Source of the DNA: Paenibacillus senegalensis JC66
GTDB lineage: Bacteria; Bacillota; Bacilli; Paenibacillales; NBRC-103111
Assembly: GCF_000285515.1 (NCBI RefSeq)
Contig: NZ_HE610957.1
Coordinates: 1,073,155 to 1,137,154 of the forward strand
Length of the DNA stretch: 64,000 bases
Reading direction: 5' to 3'
Both the position numbers and the translations under genes were made by a program. This document shows positions 8,462-19,134 of the stretch, piece by piece; within the stretch, counting starts at the first letter, position 1, and the number at the start of each line of letters is the position of its first letter. Under the pieces are notes generated by a model, which searched no databases, was not told where the DNA came from, and saw only the letters and a list, made by a program, of their open reading frames with translations.

Positions 8462-9648
8462 CCGACCACCTCACTTTGCGCAGGTTCTTCCGATTCTTCC
8501 AGCAGCCTCAGAAATAGTTCAACCAGTTCCGGCTCCGGCTCCGCTCCGCCCGTTTGTCTCTGATAGAAGCGTCGGAACACCTCGTCTATCGGAGTATTCC
8601 TCCATGACGTTTCTGACTCTTCTATCCGCGAATCATCGCTGGCATAAATAGGGCGGATATTCAAAATACCGCTATGAAGCTTGCGCAATCTCTGAATATC
8701 CTCCATCGATAAAGCCTGCTCCAGATGAAGCTCGAGATCGATCCACGCCTGGAGCTCCCTGCCTTGTTCGAGCCATTCATACACTTGAGCGATTCCGCGC
8801 TCGGCTTTCCAGCGCACTAATGGCCGGCCGCTGCTCAGCCACACTTCTTCCACTTGCGGAGGCGAGCCGGGCTCAACGTCCAACACCGTTACCGATTTGG
8901 CCTGTCCCGCCTCGGAAAAGCTGTAGGCAAGCGGAGAGCCGGAATATCTGATTGGGATATCAGCTTTTATGGCTTGCGGCCGGTGCAAATGTCCCAAAGC
9001 AACGTAGTCAGCCATTTGCCCAAAGGCACTCGCATGTACCGTATAGGCTCCTCCTACTTGGATCGGCCGTTCCGAGTCGCTATCCTGCCCGCCGAGCACA
9101 TATACGTGGCTCATGATCAAACGGATTGCATCTTGTGAAAACCCGGCGCAGGCCTCCTGAATCAGCCCCGCAATTCTTGCGGAGTAAGCCTGCTGAAGCT
9201 TCGCTTCATCCGCTTCCTCCATAATCAGCTCTTTAAGTCTGGATTCGGAAGGATAAGGCAGAGCATAGAGCTGGACTCTTTCCCCTGTCCGCCGGCAGTC
9301 GATCGTCAGCAGCTCTTTACCGGGCATACCTAGTAAAGTAATGCCTTGTTTGGCGGCCAGCGGACTGGAAGCTGCCAGACGTTCCGGATTATCGTGATTA
9401 CCCGCAATCGCTACAACCTGTCTTCGTCCTCCGTCCGCCAGGCGCGAGATGCTGTCATAAAACAGCGTCTCCGCCGAAGCTGGAGGGTTCACCGTGTCAT
9501 ATACATCTCCTGCCATTAGCACAAGGTCAATGTTTTGATCCTTGACGATCACCTCCAGCTCCTCCAGAAACTGCTCCTGCTCCGGCAGGCGGCTCCTTCC
9601 TTCAAGGGTGCGCCCGAGATGCCAGTCAGCGGTATGTAAAATTCTCAT
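8458..9648 (-). CDS. sbcD: Exonuclease SbcD (Mre11-type nuclease)
   Basis: 396 aa, the Mn-dependent nuclease partner of SbcC. Calcineurin-like phosphoesterase motifs appear in order: ADWHLG near the N terminus, AGDVYD, GNHDNPE, SHVYVLGG and LGHLHRP. The C-terminal third is the capping and SbcC-contact region. Start ATG at 9648 has GGAGG upstream and overlaps the addA TGA stop (ATGA), so addA, sbcD and sbcC are translationally chained. Confidence 0.97.
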   Translation of the reverse strand: MRILHTADWHLGRTLEGRSRLPEQEQFLEELEVIVKDQNIDLVLMAGDVYDTVNPPASAETLFYDSISRLADGGRRQVVAIAGNHDNPERLAASSPLAAKQGITLLGMPGKELLTIDCRRTGERVQLYALPYPSESRLKELIMEEADEAKLQQAYSARIAGLIQEACAGFSQDAIRLIMSHVYVLGGQDSDSERPIQVGGAYTVHASAFGQMADYVALGHLHRPQAIKADIPIRYSGSPLAYSFSEAGQAKSVTVLDVEPGSPPQVEEVWLSSGRPLVRWKAERGIAQVYEWLEQGRELQAWIDLELHLEQALSMEDIQRLRKLHSGILNIRPIYASDDSRIEESETSWRNTPIDEVFRRFYQRQTGGAEPEPELVELFLRLLEESEEPAQSEVVG

Positions 9649-12600
9649 CGTAGCCCTCCTGACCTGCTAGTTAGTTCGCTCATATCCACCGCACAGCCTC
9701 CGTTCAAAAACACCAGCTGCACCTCTTTGACTGGTCTCCTCCAAATCTCTTCTACGGCCCTGCGATATAGAGACAGCTGAAGCTGATAGCGCTCAGCCCA
9801 AGATGCCGGTTCCCGGCCGATCAAATGATCGGATTTGTAATCCAGAAGCACCCAGCCGTCCTCCTCTTCAAACAGACAGTCGATAATTCCCTGTACCAGT
9901 ATAGTTTCTATCCTATCTGCATCGTGCTCCTCTTTCAGCGAGGAGTCTTCCCTACGCTCCTCCTGCCGAAACGAAACGGGATACACCTCAGACGCGGCAA
10001 GTCCGTAAGTGAAAGGAATCTCCCGCTCAGCCTGTTTCGCGCCAGCCAGACGCTGCCCAAGCTCCGAGCCGATAAAATCGAGAATGACCTGCGGATCAAT
10101 ATCCGCCAGCTGCTCCTCGGTTATTTTTTGCTCCAAGACCATGCGATTCAGCTGCTCTTCAAGCAGCTCCATGGTCCAAGCCCGGTCCAATGGAATATGC
10201 TGAAGTATCGCGTGATAAATGGTTCCTTTTTCAGCAGCGCTCAGCTTTTGCTGTTCAATGAAGCGCGGCCGCCTGAATAGGCCGGATGCTTTCGCAGTGC
10301 CGCGCCCAGACTCATGAGGCGTCCATATAGAAGCCAGGGAAGGACTCTGCGAATTGATGAACAGCTCCTGCTCCTTACCCGACCTGCCTACCGCAGCGTC
10401 ATCTGTAAATGGAGCCTGCCCCACCTCACGTTCTCCTGAAGCCCAGGTTTCATTCATCCGCTTCAGCTCGGTTACGGTTGTTTTGGACAGCATGTGAGCA
10501 GCAGCTTCGAAGGGATAAGTCCAATGGATTCGCTCCGCTACCCTGGCTTCCCATAGAGGGTCTTCAAGCTCTACCGGCTGACGCCGCTGCAAGGATTCCA
10601 GCCTTTCCTGCTGCCCTTCCTCCATCTGCTCCGCTGCAGCGGCTTCCTGAGCCAGCATCGCCGGGTAAACAACAGACACATTCCATTGCGATTGCTCCCC
10701 CAGCCAGCGGTCCGGAAGCTTCGTAATGACATGAGCCGACTCGCGCAGGCTTTGGCTGTCCCGGTGCTTAAATAAAGCGGGACCCAGCCAGTCCAGATAG
10801 CTTCTTGCTTTGGCCAATACATGATCAGGCAGCGTCTCATAGTCCAGTTCAGTGGCCGCCCAAGTCTCCAGCTGCTTGGCCAATGAAGCGACACTCCCAA
10901 CAAGATAAAGCTTTTCACGTGCACGAGTCAATGCGACATACAGCACCCTCATTTCCTCTGCCAGCATTTCCATGCGCATCCGTTTCTTGATTGCCATTGC
11001 CGGCAGCGTCGGGTAGCTCACACGCTGCTTGAGATCGATAAAAGCCGGTCCAAAACCAAGCTCCTTATGGATCAGGAAGGAATCATAAAGATCACGCTGA
11101 TTAAACAGTTTACCGATGCCGGCTAGGAAAACTACCGGGAATTCCAGGCCCTTGCTCTTATGGATCGAAATGATTCTTACTACGTCTTCCTGTTCGCCCA
11201 GCGCCCTAGCCGTTCCGAGATCGCCCCCGCTTTCCTGCATCCGTTCGATAAATCGCAAGAAGCGGAACAACCCGCGCAAGGAAGTTGACTCATATTGTCT
11301 GGCACGATCATGAAGGGCGCGCAGGTTGGCTTGGCGCTGCAGGCCTCCAGGCATTCCGCCAACGAAGTCGTAGTAGCCGGTTTCCCTGAATAAATTCCAT
11401 ACCAGCTCAGCAAGCGAGCCCTGTCTTGCCGCAGTTCTCCATTGCTGAAGCTGATTGTAAAATCTGCTAATTTTCTGGTATAGCAGGGCCTCAGGCTGCT
11501 GCGATGCCTTCTCCACATAACGGCTAACCGCTTCATAGAAGCTTCCTTGCGGAGATACCAGACGAATTCGTGCTAATTCATCTGCAGAAAGTCCGACAAT
11601 AGGAGAGCGGAGAACCCCGGCGAGCGGAATGTCCTGGTAAGGATTGTCTATCACCCTCAAGAGTGCAATCATGATCTCGACTTCTACTGCGGAAAAATAC
11701 CCGCTGTTTAAATCTGCGTAGGCGGGAATGCCCGCCTGTCTCAATTCTTCAAGAAAAACAGGGGCCCAGCTCTGTGTCGCCCGCAGCAAAATAACGATAT
11801 CGCGGTAGGTAACAGGCCTCATTCCGTTCATATTTTTATCGTAAACACGGAAGGGCTCCCCTCCATCCATGCCGAGCAGATGGTGAATTTGACGGACTAT
11901 AGCTCTAGCTTCCAGCTGGGCGGTTTCCATCTCGCGAATTTCTTCGCTGAAGGAGACTCCCCCCTCTTCGGACATACCGCTATCGTCCTCTTCCTGAGCA
12001 GCCGCTGCCGCTGCCAAGGTTGAAGAATCCTCGGCCGAACGGTCGATAATCATCCACTCCAGGGGAAGAGGCTTGTCTTCTCCAGCGGCTTCATAATAAG
12101 AGGCTCCATAAACAAGCTCCGCTTTCTCATCGTAGTCCATTTCCGCCACCGTTTCCTTCATCATCTGCCGGAACAGAAAGTTGACGCCATGCACAACCTG
12201 TTTGCGGCTGCGGAAATTACTCGCCAGGTCGATCCTCCTCTGACCAGCATTATTAGCCCCATAGTTGCGGTATTTCTCTAAAAACAAGCCGGGTTCAGCC
12301 AACCTGAACCGGTAGATGCTTTGCTTTACATCTCCCACCATAAAGCGATTGCCTTTCTCAGGCTGAGCAATAAGCTGAATGATAGCTTCCTGTACAAGGT
12401 TAGTATCCTGGTATTCATCCAATAAAATTTCGATATATTGCTCTCTATACTCTAGAGCGGCGGCAGATGGCTCCAGCGTCTCCGAAGCCGTCGAGTCCGC
12501 CAAAATTTCCAGGCAGTAATGCTCCAAATCTGTAAAATCAATCAGTCCGCGAGCCTGCTTCGTTTCGGTAAAACGCTCCGCAAACTGCCCGGTCATTGAA

Positions 12601-13649
12601 ACCAGCTCATGCATTAAAGGATACATGGCCAGCAATTCCTCCCGGTACTGCTCGGGTGAACGGGAAAAGAGCTCCTCCTTCAAAGCCGTAAACCGCTGTT
12701 TCGCTTTATCCCGTGCGTTTTTCACCTTATCCTGCAGCGATTTGTCAAACTGATCCCCGCGCGCTGATTTAAGTCTGCCGAAAGCTGCTCCATGAACAGC
12801 TTCATACAACCTGGTCCAATCCCCCTCGCACAGGAGCAGCAGAGATTCCACCATAGCTGCTTCCTCCTGAAGCGTATCCTCGTACAGCGCTGGGCCACCC
12901 GGCTGGCGCGTCCATTTCAGGGCGTCCCGAAGCAGTCCCGAAATCCCCTCCAGTTCCAGTCGAATATCCCGGTATAAGCTGTCATACCAAAGTGAAGGCT
13001 CATTGCTTTCAGCGTTGAATAATTGAGCCATAGCTTGCAGCCAGCGCGCTGGCTGCGGATGACTCCGCGAGGCGTCATAAAGCTGCTGCACCAGTGCAAA
13101 CAGCGCTTCGTCACTGCGTTCTCCCCCGAACCAGTCGAGCAGCTGCCAAAAGCAGCTATCTTCTGCTTCCGATGCATACCGTTCCTCGAACAACTCCTCC
13201 AGCACGTCCTGCCGCAGCAGCTCTGTTTCCGTCTCATTCGCTATTCGAAAGCCGGGATCCAGGCCAATTCGCTGAAAATGACGCCGGATCACATCCAGGC
13301 AAAAGGAATGGAGAGTGGTGATGGACGCCCGGTGCAGCAAAGCAAGCTGTCTTTGCAAAAAAGGGGAATCCGGCTGGGCAGCCAAGGCCTTTTCCAGAGC
13401 TTCTCTGACCCTCATTTTCATCTCTGCAGCTGCAGCGTTCGTAAATGTTGCTACCAGCAGACGGTCGACATCAACGGGATCCTTCTCGTCAGAGATACGG
13501 CGGATAATCCGTTCGACAAGCACTGCGGTTTTGCCGGAGCCTGCAGCTGCCGCAACCAGGATGTTCTCCCCCTTGCGCACGATTGCTTCCCACTGCTCAT
13601 TCGTCCAGCTGGTTCCCTGAGGCTTCTCGGGGATTTCATGCAGATTCAA
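9645..13649 (-). CDS. addA: Helicase-nuclease subunit AddA
   Basis: 1334 aa, UvrD-like 3'-5' helicase plus RecB-family nuclease, half of the AddAB enzyme that resects double-strand breaks for RecA loading in Firmicutes. Walker A AAAAGSGKT lies at 33-41; helicase motifs LLDEYQDTN, GDVKQSIYRFR and ISIHKSKGLEFPVVF are present, and the C-terminal nuclease motif is LLDYKSD. The start is TTG at 13649, chosen because AGGGAGG sits eight bases upstream and the N terminus matches the family. It lies 54 bp downstream of addB and overlaps sbcD by four bases. Confidence 0.97.
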   Translation of the reverse strand: MNLHEIPEKPQGTSWTNEQWEAIVRKGENILVAAAAGSGKTAVLVERIIRRISDEKDPVDVDRLLVATFTNAAAAEMKMRVREALEKALAAQPDSPFLQRQLALLHRASITTLHSFCLDVIRRHFQRIGLDPGFRIANETETELLRQDVLEELFEERYASEAEDSCFWQLLDWFGGERSDEALFALVQQLYDASRSHPQPARWLQAMAQLFNAESNEPSLWYDSLYRDIRLELEGISGLLRDALKWTRQPGGPALYEDTLQEEAAMVESLLLLCEGDWTRLYEAVHGAAFGRLKSARGDQFDKSLQDKVKNARDKAKQRFTALKEELFSRSPEQYREELLAMYPLMHELVSMTGQFAERFTETKQARGLIDFTDLEHYCLEILADSTASETLEPSAAALEYREQYIEILLDEYQDTNLVQEAIIQLIAQPEKGNRFMVGDVKQSIYRFRLAEPGLFLEKYRNYGANNAGQRRIDLASNFRSRKQVVHGVNFLFRQMMKETVAEMDYDEKAELVYGASYYEAAGEDKPLPLEWMIIDRSAEDSSTLAAAAAAQEEDDSGMSEEGGVSFSEEIREMETAQLEARAIVRQIHHLLGMDGGEPFRVYDKNMNGMRPVTYRDIVILLRATQSWAPVFLEELRQAGIPAYADLNSGYFSAVEVEIMIALLRVIDNPYQDIPLAGVLRSPIVGLSADELARIRLVSPQGSFYEAVSRYVEKASQQPEALLYQKISRFYNQLQQWRTAARQGSLAELVWNLFRETGYYDFVGGMPGGLQRQANLRALHDRARQYESTSLRGLFRFLRFIERMQESGGDLGTARALGEQEDVVRIISIHKSKGLEFPVVFLAGIGKLFNQRDLYDSFLIHKELGFGPAFIDLKQRVSYPTLPAMAIKKRMRMEMLAEEMRVLYVALTRAREKLYLVGSVASLAKQLETWAATELDYETLPDHVLAKARSYLDWLGPALFKHRDSQSLRESAHVITKLPDRWLGEQSQWNVSVVYPAMLAQEAAAAEQMEEGQQERLESLQRRQPVELEDPLWEARVAERIHWTYPFEAAAHMLSKTTVTELKRMNETWASGEREVGQAPFTDDAAVGRSGKEQELFINSQSPSLASIWTPHESGRGTAKASGLFRRPRFIEQQKLSAAEKGTIYHAILQHIPLDRAWTMELLEEQLNRMVLEQKITEEQLADIDPQVILDFIGSELGQRLAGAKQAEREIPFTYGLAASEVYPVSFRQEERREDSSLKEEHDADRIETILVQGIIDCLFEEEDGWVLLDYKSDHLIGREPASWAERYQLQLSLYRRAVEEIWRRPVKEVQLVFLNGGCAVDMSELTSRSGGLR

Positions 13650-13703
13650 ATCAATCGCCTCCCTGTTATATCGTTTGAACTGACCAACTAAGCGAACATT
13701 TCT

Positions 13704-16700
13704 TTAGGTCGTCCATAACTCCATCTGCTGCCAAATCTCACGCTCATTCTTGCGGCTCAAGCTATTGAATTGATTGCCATCCAGCAAAGGGTCAAAATGA
13801 CAAACCGCTTTATATGGACAAAAATCGCAAGCTGTCTTTGGCCCCAGGCGATAAGGGGTGATCGCCACATTCCCGCTGGTGATCTCCGTGCCTATGTCCC
13901 GAATCTTGCGGCGGACAAATTTGCGCAGCGTGTTCCACTGCTCTCCTGTGGCTACAGAAGCAGATGAGTAAAAGCTGCCATCCGCCTTAAGCGCTGCGGG
14001 GACTATCGCGGAGTGTCCGCTTTTGAGCTGTGTATCCATCATTTTGACAGTCTCCTCGTCAGCCAGCAGGAGACCTTTCATCTTAAACCGCTTCATAGCT
14101 TCCTTCTCTGCGGCATCAGGTGTCAGCGGCTGATTCGTCTTCAGCAGCGGGTTATGCACATGGAAATAGAGCACTCCTGCGGGATCCGCCTGCTTGCCCA
14201 GCCATGCCTGTGAGTGGGTAAGGACGACATCGAGATAAGTGAGCATCTGCAAGGACAGTCCGTAATACAGCTCTGGCAAATAGAGCCCGGTACGGCTTGA
14301 CTTGTAGTCAATAACCCGCAAGAGCAAGCCTTTATCACTTTCCGCCTTGTCTACGCGGTCGATTCTTCCAACGATATCCATTCGATTGCCGTTGGCCAGC
14401 TCAAATGAGAGCGGCGGCAGCTGCTCTCCTGGTCCGAATCCAAGCTCAAGCCCGATAGGGACAAAATGACTCCGCTTGCCATGCTCAGCCAAAATCGTTG
14501 CAGCCTTGCCAACGATTCCTTTAAGCTTGCGTGCTATATAGCGATAGCGGGAAGAGCTGAGTAAAATTTCGCTTTGCAGCCTTGGTGTCAGGCTGTCTAC
14601 CAAATCCGATGTCATCTTCATTAGCTGTTCATGGGGATAATCGTTCCAATTGTTCCCGGATTGCTGCAGTGACGCCAGCAGGCCGCTTAATGCCGCATGA
14701 AACAGCTGCCCAATATCGGGCGCTTCAAGCCGGTAAATTTGTCTCTCTTTAAGCCTCAACCCGTGAGAAGCAAATTGGGAGAAGGGACACGCGACGAACC
14801 TTTCCATTCTGGAGACGCTGGCCTGCAGCCGTTCCCCATATAATTGATTGCTAATTTGCGGGTCCAGGCTTTCTTCGCTATTGGTGAAGAAGAGGGCTTG
14901 CAGCATCAACTCAACTCTGTGTCGCCATCCCGGCTCCTGCAGCAGCTGATTGTAGGCCAGCCACCAAATTTCAGAAATCCTGCTGCCTTTCATCCACTGC
15001 TTCAGCTGCACAGTCAAGTGGGTCAATGCCTGTCCCTGCGGCACCAGAAAATCCAGCTGTTCCTCCAAAGGCAGAGAGCTTTCAGGCTCTGAAGTCAGCA
15101 GCTTCTCTTCTAATTGCGGGAACATGGCTTTTATTTGGCGGATGATTTCTGAGGGAAGCAGAGACCGTCCCTCCTCATCGGCCAAAGGATAGCTAAGCCA
15201 CAGCTGCCTGGAAGGAGCGCACAGCACCGAATAGATAAGCAGCTGCTCATCCAGCTGTCTGCGGCGCCCGCTATCAGCAAGATTCAACCCCGAATCGATC
15301 AGCCATTCCCTCTCATTTTCTGAAAGGATGCCGTCCCTGTTAATCCGGGCAGGCAGCACTCCGTCATTCACCCCCAGCACAAAGCAGTAGTGAACGCGTG
15401 TTGAGCGGGTTCTGTCAATGGAGCCAACCAGCACCTGATCGAGAGATGGCGGGACGAGTCCGAGGGCGATGCTGTCCAATCCCGAGTCAATCAAATCAGC
15501 AAAGACCTGCGCCTTGCTCGGCTCATCTCCCATCATTTCCACAAGCTGGTCCAGCAAATCGACTATCAGGTCCCACATCTGGGAATGCTCCCTTGCTTTT
15601 TCCGGACGTCCTTGCTCTGCACATTCCTTATTCCATTGAGCCAATCGTTCCGGAGCCTGGACATCTACAAGCAGCTGATATAAGGCTTCCGCTCTCTCGC
15701 GAACGGTCTCTGCCTTCTGAAAAGCCTGTTCAAAACGGCCGAGCGGTTCAATAACTCGCTGACGGGCAGCCGCAATGCGTGCGGCCAGCTGAAGATCCTT
15801 CCAGCCTGGCTGGGATGAAGCCGCTTCTTGCTCAAGCGTAAGTCTCCCGGTCATCTGCCAAGCCCTCTCCTCCTTCCAGCGAGAGCCGTTGATCCCATAG
15901 GCAAGCACATAGTTTTCCAATTCGTCCATCGCGTCTCGGGTGACTTTGTAATCAGACTGCATCAACGCAGCAGCCTTCTCTTTGCCCTTCCTATCACTAG
16001 AGATTGGCTGCTCCTGCTCGGTTTCGGCCAATGGCAGGAAAAAGTCGGTTTTTATACAGCGGAAAACCGCATCATACCTCCAATGCTTAATCACTACCTC
16101 CAAAGCGGAGCGGATGAACTCAGCGATCGGATGATGGAGCACTGCCCTCTTCTGGTCGATAAAAAAAGGAATTCCGTAATTGTCGAACACGCTGCCAATT
16201 AAATCGCCGTAGCTCTCCAGCTCGCGCACCATAACCGTCATCTCACGCCAGCGAACGCCCTGTGCCGCAAGCTGAAGCATATGCCTGGCGGTCCCCTCTA
16301 TTTCCGCCTTGCGGTTAGCTGCCGGGCGCAGCAGAATGGTGGCCGCTTCCGCTCCAGCCGAAGAATGGGCGGCTGGAGGGGTAAAAGCTTTCAGCCGCGA
16401 AGAGTATCGGTTTTCGTACTGCTGCTCCAAATGAGCCAGCATAAGATTCGATCGGTACCTGGGCATATCTCTCCCTGCGGGCAAGGTAAGGATCTCCGGC
16501 TTGGGCACCCCGAGCTTCATTGCCTCTTCTTGAACGCGAACCATAGTCATCGCCGTGGAGTAGAACAGGTCCAATTCATTAGGCTGTTCTCCAATATCAT
16601 AAGGCTTGTCCAAACAAAGAGTGATGGATACAGAGCGGCAGTGCAGCATACATCGGGCCAGTACTCTCCGCTCCAGAGGGGTAAAGCCAAAAAATCCGTC

Positions 16701-17321
16701 CACCCAGAGATGTGCGTCGCGAAGCCACCGGCTGTCTGCCGCTCGTTCAGCCAATATTTCCAAAAAGCCGTCCCCATCCAGATACTGCTTGGCCAACTCG
16801 GCTTCATATTGCGCGTACAGCCTATGGAGGTCATCCAATTTGCTGCCTAATAGCGCGGTGTGCTCCTTAAGCGCCTCACGGCACGAATCATAGTGCTGTT
16901 GTAAATCCTCAGCACGGATGCACTGCCGTTTGAACTCGCTGAATAAAGCCAGCAGTTCTTTGGCAAATCCCAGCTTCTCGACTGCAGACCCAAATGCCTG
17001 CCAATGCTCTCGTTGAGTATGTAATAAACGTTGTATCAGCATCACCTTGCCTGTTTCATCAATCGGCAGGCGGGCCGTACCCCCTAATTCCTGCATTATT
17101 CGCCAAGCTAGCCTTGGAAAGCTGTATACTTGTCCCCTTATGCTGCCGCTCAGCCCAGGTGTCGTGATAAGAGCGTGCTCTGCTTGAAAGGTCGCCTGTT
17201 CGGGCACAATCAGCAGCAGCGGAGGGCCATCCGGCTCGTGCAGCAGCCGCTTGCGAATCTCATTAAGACAATATTCACTTTTCCCGCTTCCCGCCCGACC
17301 AAGAATCCATCGGTTTCGCAT
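13704..17321 (-). CDS. addB: Helicase-nuclease subunit AddB
   Basis: 1205 aa. AddB has an inactive helicase-like body and a C-terminal nuclease that cuts the other strand; it also binds Chi-like sites. An N-terminal Walker A (GRAGSGKS) is visible, the nuclease motif VIDYKSS lies near the C terminus, and the four iron-sulfur cysteines are present: one in VACPFSQF and three in CDFCPYKAVC. The frame is open upstream to 17594, but ATG at 17321 has AAAGGAGG six bases before it and begins the conserved N terminus. First gene of the addB-addA-sbcD-sbcC operon. Confidence 0.96.
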   Translation of the reverse strand: MRNRWILGRAGSGKSEYCLNEIRKRLLHEPDGPPLLLIVPEQATFQAEHALITTPGLSGSIRGQVYSFPRLAWRIMQELGGTARLPIDETGKVMLIQRLLHTQREHWQAFGSAVEKLGFAKELLALFSEFKRQCIRAEDLQQHYDSCREALKEHTALLGSKLDDLHRLYAQYEAELAKQYLDGDGFLEILAERAADSRWLRDAHLWVDGFFGFTPLERRVLARCMLHCRSVSITLCLDKPYDIGEQPNELDLFYSTAMTMVRVQEEAMKLGVPKPEILTLPAGRDMPRYRSNLMLAHLEQQYENRYSSRLKAFTPPAAHSSAGAEAATILLRPAANRKAEIEGTARHMLQLAAQGVRWREMTVMVRELESYGDLIGSVFDNYGIPFFIDQKRAVLHHPIAEFIRSALEVVIKHWRYDAVFRCIKTDFFLPLAETEQEQPISSDRKGKEKAAALMQSDYKVTRDAMDELENYVLAYGINGSRWKEERAWQMTGRLTLEQEAASSQPGWKDLQLAARIAAARQRVIEPLGRFEQAFQKAETVRERAEALYQLLVDVQAPERLAQWNKECAEQGRPEKAREHSQMWDLIVDLLDQLVEMMGDEPSKAQVFADLIDSGLDSIALGLVPPSLDQVLVGSIDRTRSTRVHYCFVLGVNDGVLPARINRDGILSENEREWLIDSGLNLADSGRRRQLDEQLLIYSVLCAPSRQLWLSYPLADEEGRSLLPSEIIRQIKAMFPQLEEKLLTSEPESSLPLEEQLDFLVPQGQALTHLTVQLKQWMKGSRISEIWWLAYNQLLQEPGWRHRVELMLQALFFTNSEESLDPQISNQLYGERLQASVSRMERFVACPFSQFASHGLRLKERQIYRLEAPDIGQLFHAALSGLLASLQQSGNNWNDYPHEQLMKMTSDLVDSLTPRLQSEILLSSSRYRYIARKLKGIVGKAATILAEHGKRSHFVPIGLELGFGPGEQLPPLSFELANGNRMDIVGRIDRVDKAESDKGLLLRVIDYKSSRTGLYLPELYYGLSLQMLTYLDVVLTHSQAWLGKQADPAGVLYFHVHNPLLKTNQPLTPDAAEKEAMKRFKMKGLLLADEETVKMMDTQLKSGHSAIVPAALKADGSFYSSASVATGEQWNTLRKFVRRKIRDIGTEITSGNVAITPYRLGPKTACDFCPYKAVCHFDPLLDGNQFNSLSRKNEREIWQQMELWTT

Positions 17322-17436
17322 AGACTGCCTCCTTTGCAAAACGATTTTGTATTTATAGTACCATAACCACTGTGCAAAAGGGAGATCACTTGTTCCTATT
17401 GATTTTATATCCCCATCCCTGTATGCACCTAAGGCG

Positions 17437-17465
17437 AAAAAAACAACCGCCTGGTTTTCAGGCGG
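17437..17465 (-). terminator. Rho-independent terminator after the rlmI-like gene
   Basis: Read on the minus strand: CCGCCTG-aaaac-CAGGCGG followed by TTGTTTTTTT. It lies 254 bp beyond the rlmI-like stop and 116 bp before addB, so it separates the two transcripts. In the rest of the 17322-17718 gap nothing else recognisable was found; the addB promoter must lie between this terminator and 17321, but no well-spaced -35/-10 pair is clear. Confidence 0.85.
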
Positions 17466-17718
17466 CCGCACAGCATTTCTAACATGGATGAACTCGTGCT
17501 GCATGCCGCAGCCCGATTGTCCTTCTCCATCAGTATCCTTTATATGTATCCCCGGGGAGCGCCGGCTTAAAGCCTGCAGCCCCGGCAGTGACATGGCCGC
17601 CTTACTCCGTTAACAAAATCCATTATAGACGGTTTTCGTCCATGCGGGGCTAGTACATTTTTCCTCAGGGCAATTTCCGCGAGCAATCAGCTTGCCCGGT
17701 CTCCCGGGCTCCAAGCGG

Positions 17719-19089
17719 TTACTTGCGCCTGCTGGTCACTTCAAATATAGCGAATTTTAAATAGTGAGTTTCCTCAGCCGCAGCCAAACGGGGATGGTCT
17801 GCGCCTGCGCCCCTGAATTCGATCAAGCGAAGAAGCTTGCCGGCATCGGCAGCCGCAGATTGAATCGTGTCGAGGAACATCTCCGGACTGACCGGCGATG
17901 AACAGCTGGCCGTGACCAAATATCCTCCTTCATTAACCAGCTTCATGCCGTGCAGGTTGATATCTTTGTAACCGCGAAGAGCGCCTTTAATCGCACTTTT
18001 CGATTTGGCAAAGGCAGGCGGATCGAGCACAACCACATCCCAGGTTTTCCCTTTATTTTCAAGAGGAATAGAAGTATCGACCTTTTGCCGTGAAGCCAAG
18101 GCCCGCCGTTCTCTTTCTTCCAATGCCCGGACTTGATTGCGAAGATAATGGAACGCATCTTCGACAACAAACTCCACTCTCTCTGCAAATCCGTTCAAGA
18201 GCACATTCTCTCTTGCCTGCTCAATAGCTTGCTCGGAAACATCGAGACAGGTCACCCTTTTTGCTCCGTAATGACAGGCGTGCAGGGTAAAGCTGCCGGT
18301 ATGGGCGAAGCATTCCAGAACGGTAGCGCCATCCCAATAGGGGAAAGTTACTTTTTTGCCATTCGCATTGACCGGCACGCTTGCCACCTGACCATCTTCA
18401 TCCCGCTGCTGCAGAGTTATCCCGCTTCGTCTCCCCCAGCCCCGCATCAATGGCCGCAGTCTTGCCCGGTTTTCCCTCTGGTCAAAAAAATAACCGGTCT
18501 TTTGCCCATTCTTCACATCCACCCGCAAGCGGATTCCGTTCTCCATAATCTCGACCTGCTGCGGACATTCGCCGTAAAGCTCTCCTGCGGTCTGCTGCAA
18601 GCCCTCCAGCTCGCGCACCGGAACGTCACTTCGCTCATATATGGCTTTGGGCTGCAGCAGCTTCACGAGAGCCCTCACAATCGCCTCTCTGCACCGATCC
18701 ATCCCTAGCGTAAGAAGCTGGATCACCAGCACATCGGCAAACTTATCAACAATTAAGCCAGGCAAGAAATCAGCCTCGCCATATACAAGACGATAGGAGT
18801 CCGTATTCTCCAGAAATCGGGAGCGATGGTCCAGGCATGCCTGAATCCGCTCTTCAAAAAAACGTTCATCCATCGCTTCCACTGGCTGATAGGCAATTAC
18901 TCTTACCGTTATTTGCGAGTGAGGGTTGTAATAACCGGTCGCCAAATACTTCCCTCTGTGATCTAGCACCTGGACAAGTGCCCCCGGCTCCGGATCTCCC
19001 TCAACACGCTCCAGCTCATTACGGTAAATCCAGGCATGGCCTTGCTCCAGACGTTTTTTTCTTGTTTTATTTAAAATGACCTGCGGCAT
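17719..19089 (-). CDS. RlmI-like class I SAM rRNA methyltransferase
   Basis: 456 aa, with an N-terminal PUA-like region (KKRLEQGHAWIYRNEL) and a C-terminal Rossmann methyltransferase domain with VLECFAHTGSFTLHA and the catalytic-loop motif VVLDPPAFAKSK. Members such as RlmI methylate a cytosine C5 in 23S rRNA; the exact target here is inferred only from family. It is longer than the usual ~395 aa because of two insertions, one basic and glycine-rich (around LMRGWGRRSG) and one charged (around ALEERERRALASRQ). ATG at 19089 with GAGGAGG five bases upstream was preferred over an in-frame TTG at 19113. Confidence 0.9.
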   Translation of the reverse strand: MPQVILNKTRKKRLEQGHAWIYRNELERVEGDPEPGALVQVLDHRGKYLATGYYNPHSQITVRVIAYQPVEAMDERFFEERIQACLDHRSRFLENTDSYRLVYGEADFLPGLIVDKFADVLVIQLLTLGMDRCREAIVRALVKLLQPKAIYERSDVPVRELEGLQQTAGELYGECPQQVEIMENGIRLRVDVKNGQKTGYFFDQRENRARLRPLMRGWGRRSGITLQQRDEDGQVASVPVNANGKKVTFPYWDGATVLECFAHTGSFTLHACHYGAKRVTCLDVSEQAIEQARENVLLNGFAERVEFVVEDAFHYLRNQVRALEERERRALASRQKVDTSIPLENKGKTWDVVVLDPPAFAKSKSAIKGALRGYKDINLHGMKLVNEGGYLVTASCSSPVSPEMFLDTIQSAAADAGKLLRLIEFRGAGADHPRLAAAEETHYLKFAIFEVTSRRK

Positions 19090-19134
19090 ACGTTCCTCCT
19101 CGTATTTAGACAACTTCTATCATGCTTCACCGGC

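Noticed and set aside
13023-13691. 222-codon frame antisense to addA
   Set aside because: It lies wholly over the N-terminal part of addA and shows no domain signature.
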